From Thioalkalivibrio versutus (GTDB lineage: Bacteria; Pseudomonadota; Gammaproteobacteria; Ectothiorhodospirales; Ectothiorhodospiraceae), in NCBI RefSeq assembly GCF_001999325.1, contig NZ_MVAR01000024.1:41817-105816 (forward strand): a stretch of 64,000 nucleotides of DNA. Direction: 5' to 3'. Of this stretch, positions 38,246-46,780 are shown piece by piece (within the stretch, counting starts at the first letter, position 1; each line of letters begins with the position of its first letter). The position numbers were made by a program, and so were the translations under genes. The notes below the pieces were generated by a model that made no database searches, was not told the DNA's origin, and was given only the letters and a program-made list of their open reading frames with translations.

Positions 38246-38623
38246 ATGAGCGAAGAAACCGCCGATCTTGTTGTCATCATGATCACCGGGCCGGAGAACA
38301 AGCGTCGTCTGCCGTCGGCCTTCTTTCTGGCGGCCACCGCCGCCGCAAGCGAACAGAACGTCATCATGTACTTCACCGGGCCGGCCACGGAACTGCTGAA
38401 AACCGGCGTCGCCGAGAACATCCATCCCATGGAGGGCGGCAAGAGCATCGCCGACTTCATGAAGAACGCCATGGACAACGGCGTCCAGATGATGGGCTGC
38501 CGGCAATCGCTTGAGCTGAACGGAATGGATGAATCGGATCTGGCCTACCCGGACCTCCCCTTGCTTACGCCCTCGCAGGCCTTGCCTTCGCTGGGGTCGG
38601 CCGGCAAAGTCCTGACCTGGTAA
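38246..38623 (+). CDS. DsrE/DsrF-like family protein
   Basis: 125 residues with AGGAGA upstream. The Rossmann-like DsrE fold shows LVVIMITGPENKRRLPSAF and VIMYFTGPATELL, and a single Cys in MMGCRQSLELNG that matches the conserved DsrE-type cysteine. Such proteins carry or transfer sulfane sulfur. It is part of the tetR-ahpD-dsrE run. Confidence 0.88.
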   Translation: MSEETADLVVIMITGPENKRRLPSAFFLAATAAASEQNVIMYFTGPATELLKTGVAENIHPMEGGKSIADFMKNAMDNGVQMMGCRQSLELNGMDESDLAYPDLPLLTPSQALPSLGSAGKVLTW

Positions 38624-38643
38624 TCACACGAGGGGCCGCACCG

Positions 38644-39771
38644 GTGGCCCCTCTCCGACCGGAGGCGTACAGGGGCGTGCCGGACCATCGCAAGCGCATC
38701 CTCCTGCTGTCCGCCTATCGCGCCGACAGCCACGCGGCCTGGGCGGACTGGTTAACCAGCACCTTCGATGCGTTCGACTGGCAGCTACTGGAACTGCCGG
38801 GGCGCCACTTCCGTTGGCGCATCCGCGGCAACCCGATCTCCTGGCTGGACGCACTGGCGACCACGGAAGTCGACGCAGTCATCGCCACCTCGATGGTGGA
38901 TCTCGCCACCCTGCGCGGACTCCAGCCCCACCTCGCCGCCCTGCCCACGCTCTACTACGTGCACGAGAACCAGTTTGCCTATCCGCTGGGCCCGCAACAG
39001 GTGGATTCGGTGGACCCGCAGATGGTGCAGATCTATGCGGCGCTGGCCGCGGACCGCATCGCCTTCAACTCGGCGTTCAACCGCGACTCGTTCCTGGAAG
39101 GGATGGCGACCCTGCTCGGACGCATGCCGGATGCGGTACCTCCCGGGATACGGGACCGACTGACGCAGCGCAGCGCGATCCTCCCGGTGCCGATCCAGCC
39201 AACGGCCGTGGCCGGCGGCACTCGCGATCCGGGCCTGATCCTCTGGAATCACCGCTGGGAATACGACAAGGCCCCGGAGGTCTTTGCCGAGGCCATGCTG
39301 ACGCTGGCCGGGTCGGGCGTGGATTTCCGTCTTGCCCTGCTGGGGCCGCGGCCGGCGAACGCCCCCGAACCCCTGCAAAAGCTGCGCGAGGCCCTGGGGA
39401 ACCGGATCATCGCCGATGGCAAGCTGCCCCGCAGCGAATACGACGCGTTACTGGGCCGCGCAGGCATCGTCGTCAGTACCGCCCGGCACGAGTTCCAGGG
39501 CCTGGCAGTGCTGGAGGCCAGCGCCGCTGGTGCCACACCGCTGGTCCCGGATGCCCTGGCCTACCGCGAACAATACCCCGATGCCTGTCGCTACCCGCAA
39601 GGCGATGTCGACACGCTGACGCAGCGCCTGCAGGCATGGCTGCAACAAGGCGCCCCGCCCGCACCCGACGTCCGCGCGTGGACGCCGGGCCGATTGGAGC
39701 CGGACTGGAAAGGGATGCTGGACGACCTCGTTATGGGCGAGCGCAAGGGGTCACGGGTCAATCGCGGCTGA
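38644..39771 (+). CDS. Glycosyltransferase of the tRNA-queuosine mannosyltransferase (DUF3524) type
   Basis: 375 residues from a GTG at 38644 (GAGGGG 8 nt upstream). A GTG at 38677 fits the family N-terminus better (RILLLSAYRADSH). The N-terminal domain has YYVHENQFAYPL and FNSAFNRDSFL. The C-terminal GT-B part has LILWNHRWEYDKAPEVF, ARHEFQGLAVLEA and GATPLVPDALAYRE. These match the DUF3524/GTDC1 family, whose animal member mannosylates queuosine tRNA. The bacterial acceptor is inferred. Its 3' end overlaps the convergent mltF by 14 nt. Confidence 0.82.
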   Translation: MAPLRPEAYRGVPDHRKRILLLSAYRADSHAAWADWLTSTFDAFDWQLLELPGRHFRWRIRGNPISWLDALATTEVDAVIATSMVDLATLRGLQPHLAALPTLYYVHENQFAYPLGPQQVDSVDPQMVQIYAALAADRIAFNSAFNRDSFLEGMATLLGRMPDAVPPGIRDRLTQRSAILPVPIQPTAVAGGTRDPGLILWNHRWEYDKAPEVFAEAMLTLAGSGVDFRLALLGPRPANAPEPLQKLREALGNRIIADGKLPRSEYDALLGRAGIVVSTARHEFQGLAVLEASAAGATPLVPDALAYREQYPDACRYPQGDVDTLTQRLQAWLQQGAPPAPDVRAWTPGRLEPDWKGMLDDLVMGERKGSRVNRG

Positions 39772-41224
39772 CGACGACCCGATCCGACATCTCGTCCTCG
39801 GCCACGAACACCGGGCGGATCACGTCGCGGTAATTGCGGATGCGCTGCACGTAGTACACCGGCTGATACCCGCGCGCATAGCCGTAACGCAGATCCTTGT
39901 AGTAACGCTCCTCGGTCAGTAGCGGCAGGATCTCGCGCATGTCGGCCCAGCGATCCGGGTCCCGTCCCAGCTCGCGCGCCAGGCGGCGCGCATCCAGCAA
40001 GTGACCCCGGCCGATGTTGTAGGCCGCCAGCGCCAGGTAGGTACGATCCGGCTCGACGATGTCATCCGGCAGCAACCCGTGCTGACGCTGCAGGTAGCGG
40101 GCCCCGCCGTCGATGCTCTCCACCGGGTCCAGGCGATCCACGCCCAGCGACTCGGCGGTGCGACGGGTCAGCATCATCAGCCCGCGCACGCCCGTCGGGC
40201 TGCGCGCCTCCGGATCCCAGTGCGACTCCTGATAGGCCAGTGCAGCCAGCAGATCCGCGGGCAGATCCGTGCGCTCGGCCGCCTCCTCGAAGTGGGGATG
40301 GTACTGGGGCAGGCGATCCTCTATGCGCCGGTTCAGCGCGCGCAGGTCGACGAAGTCGAACTGGTTGATGTAGGCGTAATAGCGCTCGTCCACGAGGTCG
40401 CGCAGCTCGCGGCCACCGGCGCCCTGCATCCAGGTGGCGGCCAGCTCGGCGAGCTCGGCATGCTCCGGATCGACATACCACCCCAGCGCGCGCGGCGCGG
40501 ACAGATCGAAGGCGATGTCGAGATGCGGGAAGGAGCGGCGGTTGTAACGCACGATGTGCGAATCAGCCACGGTGCAGCCGATCTCCTGCCGGGCGACCTG
40601 CGCCATCAGGCGCTCGGTGCCGATCTCGCGCACCTCGAAATCGACCGATTCCGGAAGCGCCTCATCCAGGGTTTCGACGTAGCTGCTGCCGGCCGAGACG
40701 ACCAGATCGACGCCCTCCAGCTCGTCCGTCGAACCCGGCAAGCCGGACAAGTCGCGATGGCAGACGACCTGCTCGCTCACCTCCATGTAGTGCGGACCGC
40801 GGCGAAAGCGCTCATCGCGCGACGGCAGATGGGTCAGACCCGCTGCCGCCATGTGCGCCGCGCCGGATTCGAGCGCATCGAGGACACCGGAAACCGAGTC
40901 GGCCATGACCCATTCCACCTTCCAGCCATGCGCCAGGGCAAAGCCTTCGACCAGGTCGTGCTCGGTGCCGGACGTCTCCAGATGCTGGTCAAAGTACCAG
41001 GTGGTGGGTGCGTTGCGGGTCACCACGCGCAGCGTTCCGGTCTCATCCACGGAGGCCAGGCGATCGCCCGCAGCCGCGTTGGAAACCATCGTTCCGGATT
41101 GCCCGTTCTCCGAACCACACCCGGCCAGTAACGCCAGCAGGGCCGCCGGGATCAATGCCCGGAAGGCTCGCCCACAGCGCGCGGAGCGAGTGACCCGTCC
41201 CTTGCGCTTCGATTGTTCGGTCAT
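39758..41224 (-). CDS. mltF: Membrane-bound lytic murein transglycosylase F
   Basis: 488 residues from the ATG at 41224 (GGAAGG upstream); the open frame is longer but not needed. Lipobox ALLAGC, then a periplasmic-binding-like domain near 55-300, then a family-1 lytic transglycosylase domain with catalytic Glu in ALAYQESHWDPEA (about 333), GLMMLT and LALAAYNIGRGHL. Cleaves peptidoglycan with 1,6-anhydro products. The ~400-bp gap upstream contains only the inverted repeat at 41515-41572. Confidence 0.94.
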   Translation of the reverse strand: MTEQSKRKGRVTRSARCGRAFRALIPAALLALLAGCGSENGQSGTMVSNAAAGDRLASVDETGTLRVVTRNAPTTWYFDQHLETSGTEHDLVEGFALAHGWKVEWVMADSVSGVLDALESGAAHMAAAGLTHLPSRDERFRRGPHYMEVSEQVVCHRDLSGLPGSTDELEGVDLVVSAGSSYVETLDEALPESVDFEVREIGTERLMAQVARQEIGCTVADSHIVRYNRRSFPHLDIAFDLSAPRALGWYVDPEHAELAELAATWMQGAGGRELRDLVDERYYAYINQFDFVDLRALNRRIEDRLPQYHPHFEEAAERTDLPADLLAALAYQESHWDPEARSPTGVRGLMMLTRRTAESLGVDRLDPVESIDGGARYLQRQHGLLPDDIVEPDRTYLALAAYNIGRGHLLDARRLARELGRDPDRWADMREILPLLTEERYYKDLRYGYARGYQPVYYVQRIRNYRDVIRPVFVAEDEMSDRVVVSRD

Positions 41225-41514
41225 ACCGGTTTCCTTCCCGTCGGCAGCCGGCGTCAAACGCCAACCGATTCCATGACGGATCCATGAATGTCCGATACAG
41301 AGACTAGGGTTTTGCGGAATGGTTCTCAAAAATACCCACACTCGCGGGGTTGCAGAATCACCAAGTATCCGTTCACGGATGTTCAGCTCACCCGTGCCGG
41401 TGGGCACAAGGGCGACACGCCCTGTACAGTCGAAGTCCGGCCCATCGCCGAGCGAACGACCGCGGCCAGGAACAAGGCCAAAGGCTCCGCCAAACCCAGC
41501 GGGCATCCTTGAGG

Positions 41515-41572
41515 CCAGGGAGGCACTGATCAATTCGCACGCCCGTGCTCGAGTTGAGCAGTGCCTCCCTGG
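41515..41572. repeat. Inverted pair of the dispersed repeat
   Basis: Left arm 41515-41533 (ccagggaggcactgatcaa) and right arm 41554-41572 (ttgagcagtgcctccctgg) are complementary with one mismatch over a 20-nt loop. The loop itself contains gcacg/cgtgc. Both arms are copies of the dispersed repeat core. Confidence 0.7.
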
Positions 41573-41631
41573 GGGAACGCCTCGACATCCGCGCGATCCA
41601 ATCGCCCGTCACTTGCCAGGAGCGCGACAAC

Positions 41632-41883
41632 ATGCCCGTGGAATCCCTTCTCCTCCTCCTGCTCATCGGCGGCATTGCCGGCTGGCTCGCAGGCCTGCTG
41701 GTACACGGGTCCGGGCAGGGCATCCTGCTGAATATCGTGGTTGGCGTGATCGGCGCCTTCCTCGGCGGCTGGCTGTTCACCCAGCTCGGGGTGCAGGCAG
41801 CCGGACTGATCGGCAGCCTTGCCGCCGCCACCGTGGGCGCCGTGCTGCTGCTCGGTCTGCTTCGCTTGATCCGAAAGGCCTGA
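41632..41883 (+). CDS. GlsB/YeaQ/YmgE-family small membrane protein
   Basis: 83 residues from the ATG at 41632 (AGGAG upstream); the open frame starting at 41545 overlaps the repeat. Three TM helices with GGIAGWLAGLLVHG, IVVGVIGAFLGGWLF and a final glycine/alanine-rich helix, typical of the transglycosylase-associated stress membrane protein family. Function poorly known. Confidence 0.85.
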   Translation: MPVESLLLLLLIGGIAGWLAGLLVHGSGQGILLNIVVGVIGAFLGGWLFTQLGVQAAGLIGSLAAATVGAVLLLGLLRLIRKA

Positions 41884-41906
41884 TCCACCCGATCCAAGGA
41901 GTTCTC

Positions 41907-42104
41907 ATGATCCAGATCCTCGGCATCATCCTGCTGGTTGGCGGCCTGATCGCCGCCCTGGTCGGTGTTCAGGACGCCTTCGGCATGCGCGAGCGCGCGG
42001 CGCGGCTGTTCCTTGGCCGCTTCACCCGGCGCACCCTCGCGCTGCTTATCGGTGGCGGCGTGGCCGCGCTGATCGGCCTGATCCTGATGACCTCGAAAAT
42101 GTGA
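41907..42104 (+). CDS. Small two-helix membrane protein (DUF3185-like)
   Basis: 65 residues: MIQILGIILLVGGLIAALVG, then a basic amphipathic stretch (ERAARLFLGRFTRRT), then a second TM ending LILMTSKM. AAGGAG lies upstream. Size and pattern fit DUF3185. It follows the GlsB-type gene by 23 bp, probably as one operon of envelope-stress proteins. Confidence 0.7.
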   Translation: MIQILGIILLVGGLIAALVGVQDAFGMRERAARLFLGRFTRRTLALLIGGGVAALIGLILMTSKM

Positions 42105-42217
42105 TGCGGTTGGCGTGATCTTCCCGAGGCGGTAGGGTCCGCCTCGGGGGAGCCTGCGACCGACACCGGACGCGGCATCGCTGCGGCCCCCTGGAACAAA
42201 AAAAGAGGGGAGACCGC

Positions 42218-43498
42218 ATGACTCTGACACCGTCGCGCCGCCTGGCGCTCTCGATCGCCGTTAGCTCCGCCCTGTTTGCCGCCCCCGCAACCCTGATGGC
42301 CGCCGGCTTCTACATCCAGACGCAGGGCGCGTCCGGCCTCGGCCGGGCCCATGCGGGGGATGTCGCCGTCGCCTCAAATGCCTCCACCATCTACTTCAAC
42401 CCGGCTGGCATGACCCGCCTGAAGGGCAACGAACTCCAGGCCGGTGTGCATCTGCTGATGCCCAACTCCGAGGTCAATCAGCGCAGCACCCAGATCCCCG
42501 GGCGCGACAGCAGCAACCCCTATGACCCGACCCCGGTGCCCAACCTGTACTGGGCACAGCAGTACTCCGACCGAGTCTGGCTGGGCTTCGGCCTCAGCGC
42601 CCCGTTCGGCCTGAAGAATAAGTACAACGACAACTTCTTCGCCCGCTACGACTCACTGGAATCCGACCTGCGCGTGCTCAATCTGCAACCGAGCATCGCG
42701 TTCGAGCTGACCGACCGGATCTCCATCGGCGGCGGCCTCGACCTGCAGTACGCCGATGCCACCCTGCGCAGCGCGACACCGGACCCGGCCGGTCTCAATC
42801 CGGACACCGACGGGAAATTCGAACTCGAGGGCGACAACTGGGATGTCGGCTTCAACATCGGGATGCTGTTCGACCTGAGCGATGCGACCCGCCTGGGCAT
42901 CCATTACCGTGAAGGCGTCACCCATACCCTCCAGGGCACAGCCACCGCGACGCTATCGACAAACGACCCCCTACGCGCCCAAGTAGGCGACACCATCGTT
43001 CAAGGTGGCCAGGCCGACCTGAAGCTACCCGATATCGCCTCGATTGGCATTCGTCATCGCTTCAGTGACCGCTGGACCGGCCTCGCCCAGTACACCTGGT
43101 TCAACTGGTCGAACTTCGACGAGATCCGGATCGAACTCGCGACCGGCGACCAGGTGCTGGAACAGAACTACCGCAACAGCTACGCCCTGGCGGTGGGGGC
43201 CGAGTACGCGATGAACCCGCGCTGGACCCTGCGTGGCGGCATCCAGTACGACCAGACCCCGACGCAGACCAACGGGCGCGGCACGCGCACCCCGGATGGC
43301 GACCGCACCTGGTTCTCCTTCGGCGCCAGCTACGCCCGCAGCGAGCGCTTCACCTTCGACCTGGGCTACAGCTACATCCACATCGCCAGCGAGGATCTCG
43401 ACATCACGCGCAGCTTTAACGGGACCGACATCAACATGCAGGGCACGACCAAGGGTCACGTGCACGTCCTGTCGGCCGCCATGCGCTACCACTTCTAG
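42218..43498 (+). CDS. FadL/OmpP1/TodX-family outer-membrane transporter
   Basis: 426 residues. The signal peptide ends near LMAAG. The hallmark N-terminal hatch GFYIQTQGASGLGRAHAG and NASTIYFNPAGMTRL is followed by a 14-strand barrel pattern ending in MRYHF with terminal Phe. Imports long-chain fatty acids or other hydrophobic compounds across the outer membrane. GAGGGGAG precedes the start. Confidence 0.93.
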   Translation: MTLTPSRRLALSIAVSSALFAAPATLMAAGFYIQTQGASGLGRAHAGDVAVASNASTIYFNPAGMTRLKGNELQAGVHLLMPNSEVNQRSTQIPGRDSSNPYDPTPVPNLYWAQQYSDRVWLGFGLSAPFGLKNKYNDNFFARYDSLESDLRVLNLQPSIAFELTDRISIGGGLDLQYADATLRSATPDPAGLNPDTDGKFELEGDNWDVGFNIGMLFDLSDATRLGIHYREGVTHTLQGTATATLSTNDPLRAQVGDTIVQGGQADLKLPDIASIGIRHRFSDRWTGLAQYTWFNWSNFDEIRIELATGDQVLEQNYRNSYALAVGAEYAMNPRWTLRGGIQYDQTPTQTNGRGTRTPDGDRTWFSFGASYARSERFTFDLGYSYIHIASEDLDITRSFNGTDINMQGTTKGHVHVLSAAMRYHF

Positions 43499-43537
43499 CG
43501 CCGAATCCGGGGCCGGGCATACGCCCCGCCCCGTTCA

Positions 43538-44494
43538 TCACCGCTCCAGCTCCACTTCGCAGGCCGCCGCCAGGGCGCGCCGGTCGGCGTCACTCAGATC
43601 GCGCCGCCCGGCGTTGGCCTCGCCCAGGATCGCGTGCATCACCGCGGTCGGGTCGTCCACATGCTCGATCCCCAGGGCGTGCCCCAGCTCGTGCGCCAGC
43701 GTCAGGCGCAGCTCGTCCGCGTCACTGGCCTTGTACACGGTGATGGAGCGCCGCGCGCCCTGCTGCTCGTAGACCGCCATATCGAAGGCCCCGGTCGCGC
43801 CGATCTCGCGGTTCAGTTCCGCGACCCGTTCGTTGAAGCCATCGATCTCGCCCTCGAGGTCGCGGATCTCGCGGTTGAGCTCGTCGCGCCGACGCTCCAG
43901 CGTGCGGCGGCGCTGCTCCAGGTCGTCCCGCGCCGCATCCAGCGCCCGGCGCTGCCGTTCCAGCCGCTCGCGGTTCCCCGCGCTGTGCGCCATGCGTCCG
44001 GCATTCCAGGCGGCCACCGCCTCTTCGTACTCGCGCTGGCGCGCCTGAAGGTCGTCCAGGCGTCGCTGATAGCCCGCGGCATCCGCCGCCAGCGCCGAGT
44101 GACGGTGATCCAGGCGCTCCTCGCGCTCGGCGATCCCCCGCTTGAGCCGGTCCAGCTCCGCGCGCGCCCGGTCGCGGCTCTCGGCACCCGCCTGGCGCTC
44201 GTCGAACACCAGCCGCACCGGCATGCCTTCGCCCTCGCGCTGATGGAAAAGTGTTTCCGGCGTCTGCCCGTCCCACATGCTCACGGCCGCATCCAGGGCC
44301 GCCTGCACCGCGTCACGCTCCAGCCGGAAGCGCGGGTCCACAGCCTCCAGATGCAGGGTGATGGGCACCTCGCAGCGCGGCGCGGCCAAGTGCGCATGCC
44401 CCGCGGAGCCGCCCGACAATTGCCCCTCCTGCCACAGGACACCGCCCAGCGCGAGCGCCCCGACACCGCCGACCAGCCATAACGGTATTGCCAT
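43538..44494 (-). CDS. Membrane-anchored matrixin-like zinc protease with coiled-coil insertion
   Basis: 318 residues from the ATG at 44494 (GGAGGGAGGA upstream). One N-terminal TM. A short domain start (PRCEVPITLHLEAVDPRF) is followed by a ~120-residue Arg/Glu-rich coiled coil at about 100-225. Then comes the metzincin motif HELGHALGIEH (about 262-272), with AVMHAIL as the Met-turn. The coiled coil lies inside what is normally one catalytic domain, before the helix with the zinc ligands. Substrate unknown. Confidence 0.82.
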   Translation of the reverse strand: MAIPLWLVGGVGALALGGVLWQEGQLSGGSAGHAHLAAPRCEVPITLHLEAVDPRFRLERDAVQAALDAAVSMWDGQTPETLFHQREGEGMPVRLVFDERQAGAESRDRARAELDRLKRGIAEREERLDHRHSALAADAAGYQRRLDDLQARQREYEEAVAAWNAGRMAHSAGNRERLERQRRALDAARDDLEQRRRTLERRRDELNREIRDLEGEIDGFNERVAELNREIGATGAFDMAVYEQQGARRSITVYKASDADELRLTLAHELGHALGIEHVDDPTAVMHAILGEANAGRRDLSDADRRALAAACEVELER

Positions 44495-44619
44495 TACAGT
44501 TCCTCCCTCCCACACACCCAAGGTACCAGCCAGCGGGCACCGCCACCCGCGTTTGCCCCGTCATGACGCGCCAGGCACCATTGGGCAAGACGCACTCACG
44601 CCCCTTTCAGGAGACAGCC

Positions 44620-45045
44620 ATGCTGCGCATCCTTCTTGCCGCCCTGCCGCTCGTTGCCCTGCCGCTCGTCGTCCAGGCCGAGACCCCGAACATCCAGCCC
44701 GGTCTCTGGGAAAACCAGACCACCATGATCATGGAAGGCATGGGCGGCATGCCGGACCAGACCGAGACCACCACCGAGTGCGTCACCCAGGAAGACCTCG
44801 ACCGCGGCGAGAACATCATCGAGGCGCCGGAAGGCTGCACCCTGGACCAGATGGACATGACAGCCGACCGCATGGACTACACCATGAGCTGCCCCGGCCC
44901 GCAGGGCGGACGCATGCAGATGGACGGCAGCATGCGCTTCATGGGCGATCGCACCGAGGGCGAAATGACCAGCGAGATGGATACCCCGATGGGCCGGATG
45001 AACGTGCGCATGGAGATGCGCGGCCAGCGCATCGGCGACTGCTGA
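44620..45045 (+). CDS. Exported DUF3617-family methionine-rich protein
   Basis: 141 residues from the ATG at 44620 (AGGAGA upstream). The signal peptide ends at VVQA. The mature start PNIQPGLWENQTTMIMEG and the cysteines in TTECVT, EGCTL, MSCPG and GDC fit DUF3617. Methionine-rich (MEGMGGMPD, GRMQMDGSMRFMGD), which could bind soft metals or be oxidant-sensitive; that is inference. Confidence 0.8.
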   Translation: MLRILLAALPLVALPLVVQAETPNIQPGLWENQTTMIMEGMGGMPDQTETTTECVTQEDLDRGENIIEAPEGCTLDQMDMTADRMDYTMSCPGPQGGRMQMDGSMRFMGDRTEGEMTSEMDTPMGRMNVRMEMRGQRIGDC

Positions 45046-45053
45046 CCCCCTGT

Positions 45054-45212
45054 ATTCACCACGAAACGCACGAAGAAAAGTCCGGGGGCTGAAGTTACGC
45101 AAGTCGCTACCCCTGCTTGTGCCTCTTCCCAGATCGTTTTTCTTCTCCGTGCCCTCTGTGACCTCCGTGGTGAATATTCTTTCGCTCTGGCCCTTCTTCG
45201 TGCCTTCGTGGT
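45054..45212. repeat. Imperfect palindromic intergenic element
   Basis: attcaccac (45054-45062) mirrors gtggtgaat (45166-45174), and accacgaaacgcacgaagaa (45059-45078) mirrors 45194-45212 with small changes. This is a cacgaag-type palindromic repeat, filling the gap between two convergent genes. A partial copy (ttcaccacaaagcctccg) lies at 24709-24726. Confidence 0.6.
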
Positions 45213-45214
45213 CG

Positions 45215-45814
45215 TTAAGCCCTGCGCCAGAGAAGGATCTGATTGTTGGCCGGCAGGTCGATGACCGCCGCGGGCTCGAGGCCGGCGGCCGTGGCGAGGG
45301 CATCCAGGTCGGCGCGGTCGCGCACGCCCATGCCCGGATCTTGCGCCCGCAGCATCTGGTCGAACCGGGCGTTGGACTCGGCGGTATGCGAACCGTCGTG
45401 GGCAAACGGGCCGTACAGCGCGAACAGCCCACCCGGCGCCAGTACCCGGGCCACGCCGGCAAACAGAGCCTCCACCGCCGGCCAGTGCATGATATGCACG
45501 GTATTCGCGCTGTAGACGTACTCGAACGGCCCCTCCGGCCAGGCATCCCGTAGCACGTCCAGTTTCAGCGGGGGCCGCAGATTGGGCAGGGCCGCGTCGC
45601 GTCGCCAGGCCTCCACGCCCGGCAGGTTCTCTGCCACGTCACTGGGATACCAGTCGAGATGCGGCAAAGCCGCGGCGAAATGCGCCGCGTGCTGCCCGGT
45701 GCCGGCGCCGATCTCCAGCACCCGTCCATGCGCAAGGAACTGCTCGCGCAGCTGGGCCAGGATCGGCGCGCGGTTTTGATCCGCGGCCGGGGCATAGGGC
45801 TTGTCGGAGGTCAT
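45215..45814 (-). CDS. DUF938-family SAM-dependent methyltransferase
   Basis: 199 residues from the ATG at 45814. The N-terminus SDKPYAPAADQNRAPIL and SAM motif VLEIGAGTGQHAAHF, with WYPSDV, SANTVHIMHW and FALYGPF, are distinctive of DUF938. The methyl acceptor is unknown. Divergent from the next gene with a ~95-bp gap. Confidence 0.88.
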   Translation of the reverse strand: MTSDKPYAPAADQNRAPILAQLREQFLAHGRVLEIGAGTGQHAAHFAAALPHLDWYPSDVAENLPGVEAWRRDAALPNLRPPLKLDVLRDAWPEGPFEYVYSANTVHIMHWPAVEALFAGVARVLAPGGLFALYGPFAHDGSHTAESNARFDQMLRAQDPGMGVRDRADLDALATAAGLEPAAVIDLPANNQILLWRRA

Positions 45815-45909
45815 CGCAGCGATCCGTTCACGGGGGACAAGGCGGTATTCTGGACGCCCCGCAACCGCACTGCCATGATCGGGATACACCCTATTTCCAG
45901 GCTGCCCTG

Positions 45910-46758
45910 ATGACACCCCGCTTCCGGTTGTTCCTGCCCGCCCTGCTCGTCCTGTTGCTGGTCATCGGCGGCGAGGCGCTGGCCCGCGACATGGCGACCG
46001 ACCCGGAGCGCCTGCTGCCGGTCGAACTGGCCACCGTCGGGGTGGATGCCGGCTCCGGCACGCCCATCGCGCTGTTGCGACACCCGGCGTCCGGCGAGGT
46101 GGTCCCCATCGTGATCGGGACCGACCAGGCCCGCGCGATCCTGCTGGCCATGCACGACATAACACTGTCGCGCCCGCAGACCCACGACCTGATGATCGAC
46201 CTGCTGGAGCAGATGGATGCGCGCCTGGAACGGGTGATCATTGACGGCCTGGAGAACGGTACCTATCTCGGCTGGCTGGAGGTACGGATCGCCGGCGAGG
46301 CCGAACCCCGGTTGATCGACACCCGCCCCAGCGACGGGCTCGCCCTGGCGGTACGCAGCGGGGCCGCCATCCATGTCGCGCCGGAAATCCTGGAGGCCGA
46401 TGTCGCCTTCGACTACACCCCGCCGGGCGAGGACGAGGTCGTCACCGCCCTCGGCATCACCGTTGTGGAGGCCCGCAACGACCTGCGCGAAGCCCTGCAA
46501 CTGCCGGACGAATCCGGCGTGCTGGTCAGCCGTGCCGCGGGCCGCGCCGCCGCCGCGGGCCTGACCCACGGCGCCCTGATTCTGAAAGTGAACGAGCGCA
46601 CGCCCACCACCCCGATGGACTTCCTCGAGGCGATCTCCGCGACACCGGAGGGCGAGCCCGCCGAAATCCGCTACTGGCTGGATGGCGAGACCCGCAGTAT
46701 CACGCTGCCCACGGACGTCCCCGAGATCGAGGAGTCCGACGACGCCCTGACCGTCTGA
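45910..46758 (+). CDS. Exported DUF151 (bifunctional nuclease-like) protein with PDZ-like tail
   Basis: 282 residues. The signal peptide ends at EALA. A DUF151/BFN domain lies near 38-165 (LLRHPASGEVVPIVIGTDQA, IDTRPSDGLALAVRSGAAIHV). A C-terminal ~90 residues read like a PDZ domain (LGITVVEAR, GRAAAAGLTHGALILKVN). Most DUF151 proteins are cytoplasmic, so the signal peptide and PDZ tail are unusual. Nuclease activity should not be assumed. Confidence 0.8.
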   Translation: MTPRFRLFLPALLVLLLVIGGEALARDMATDPERLLPVELATVGVDAGSGTPIALLRHPASGEVVPIVIGTDQARAILLAMHDITLSRPQTHDLMIDLLEQMDARLERVIIDGLENGTYLGWLEVRIAGEAEPRLIDTRPSDGLALAVRSGAAIHVAPEILEADVAFDYTPPGEDEVVTALGITVVEARNDLREALQLPDESGVLVSRAAGRAAAAGLTHGALILKVNERTPTTPMDFLEAISATPEGEPAEIRYWLDGETRSITLPTDVPEIEESDDALTV

Positions 46759-46780
46759 GCAGAGCCGGAACGGACGCGGG

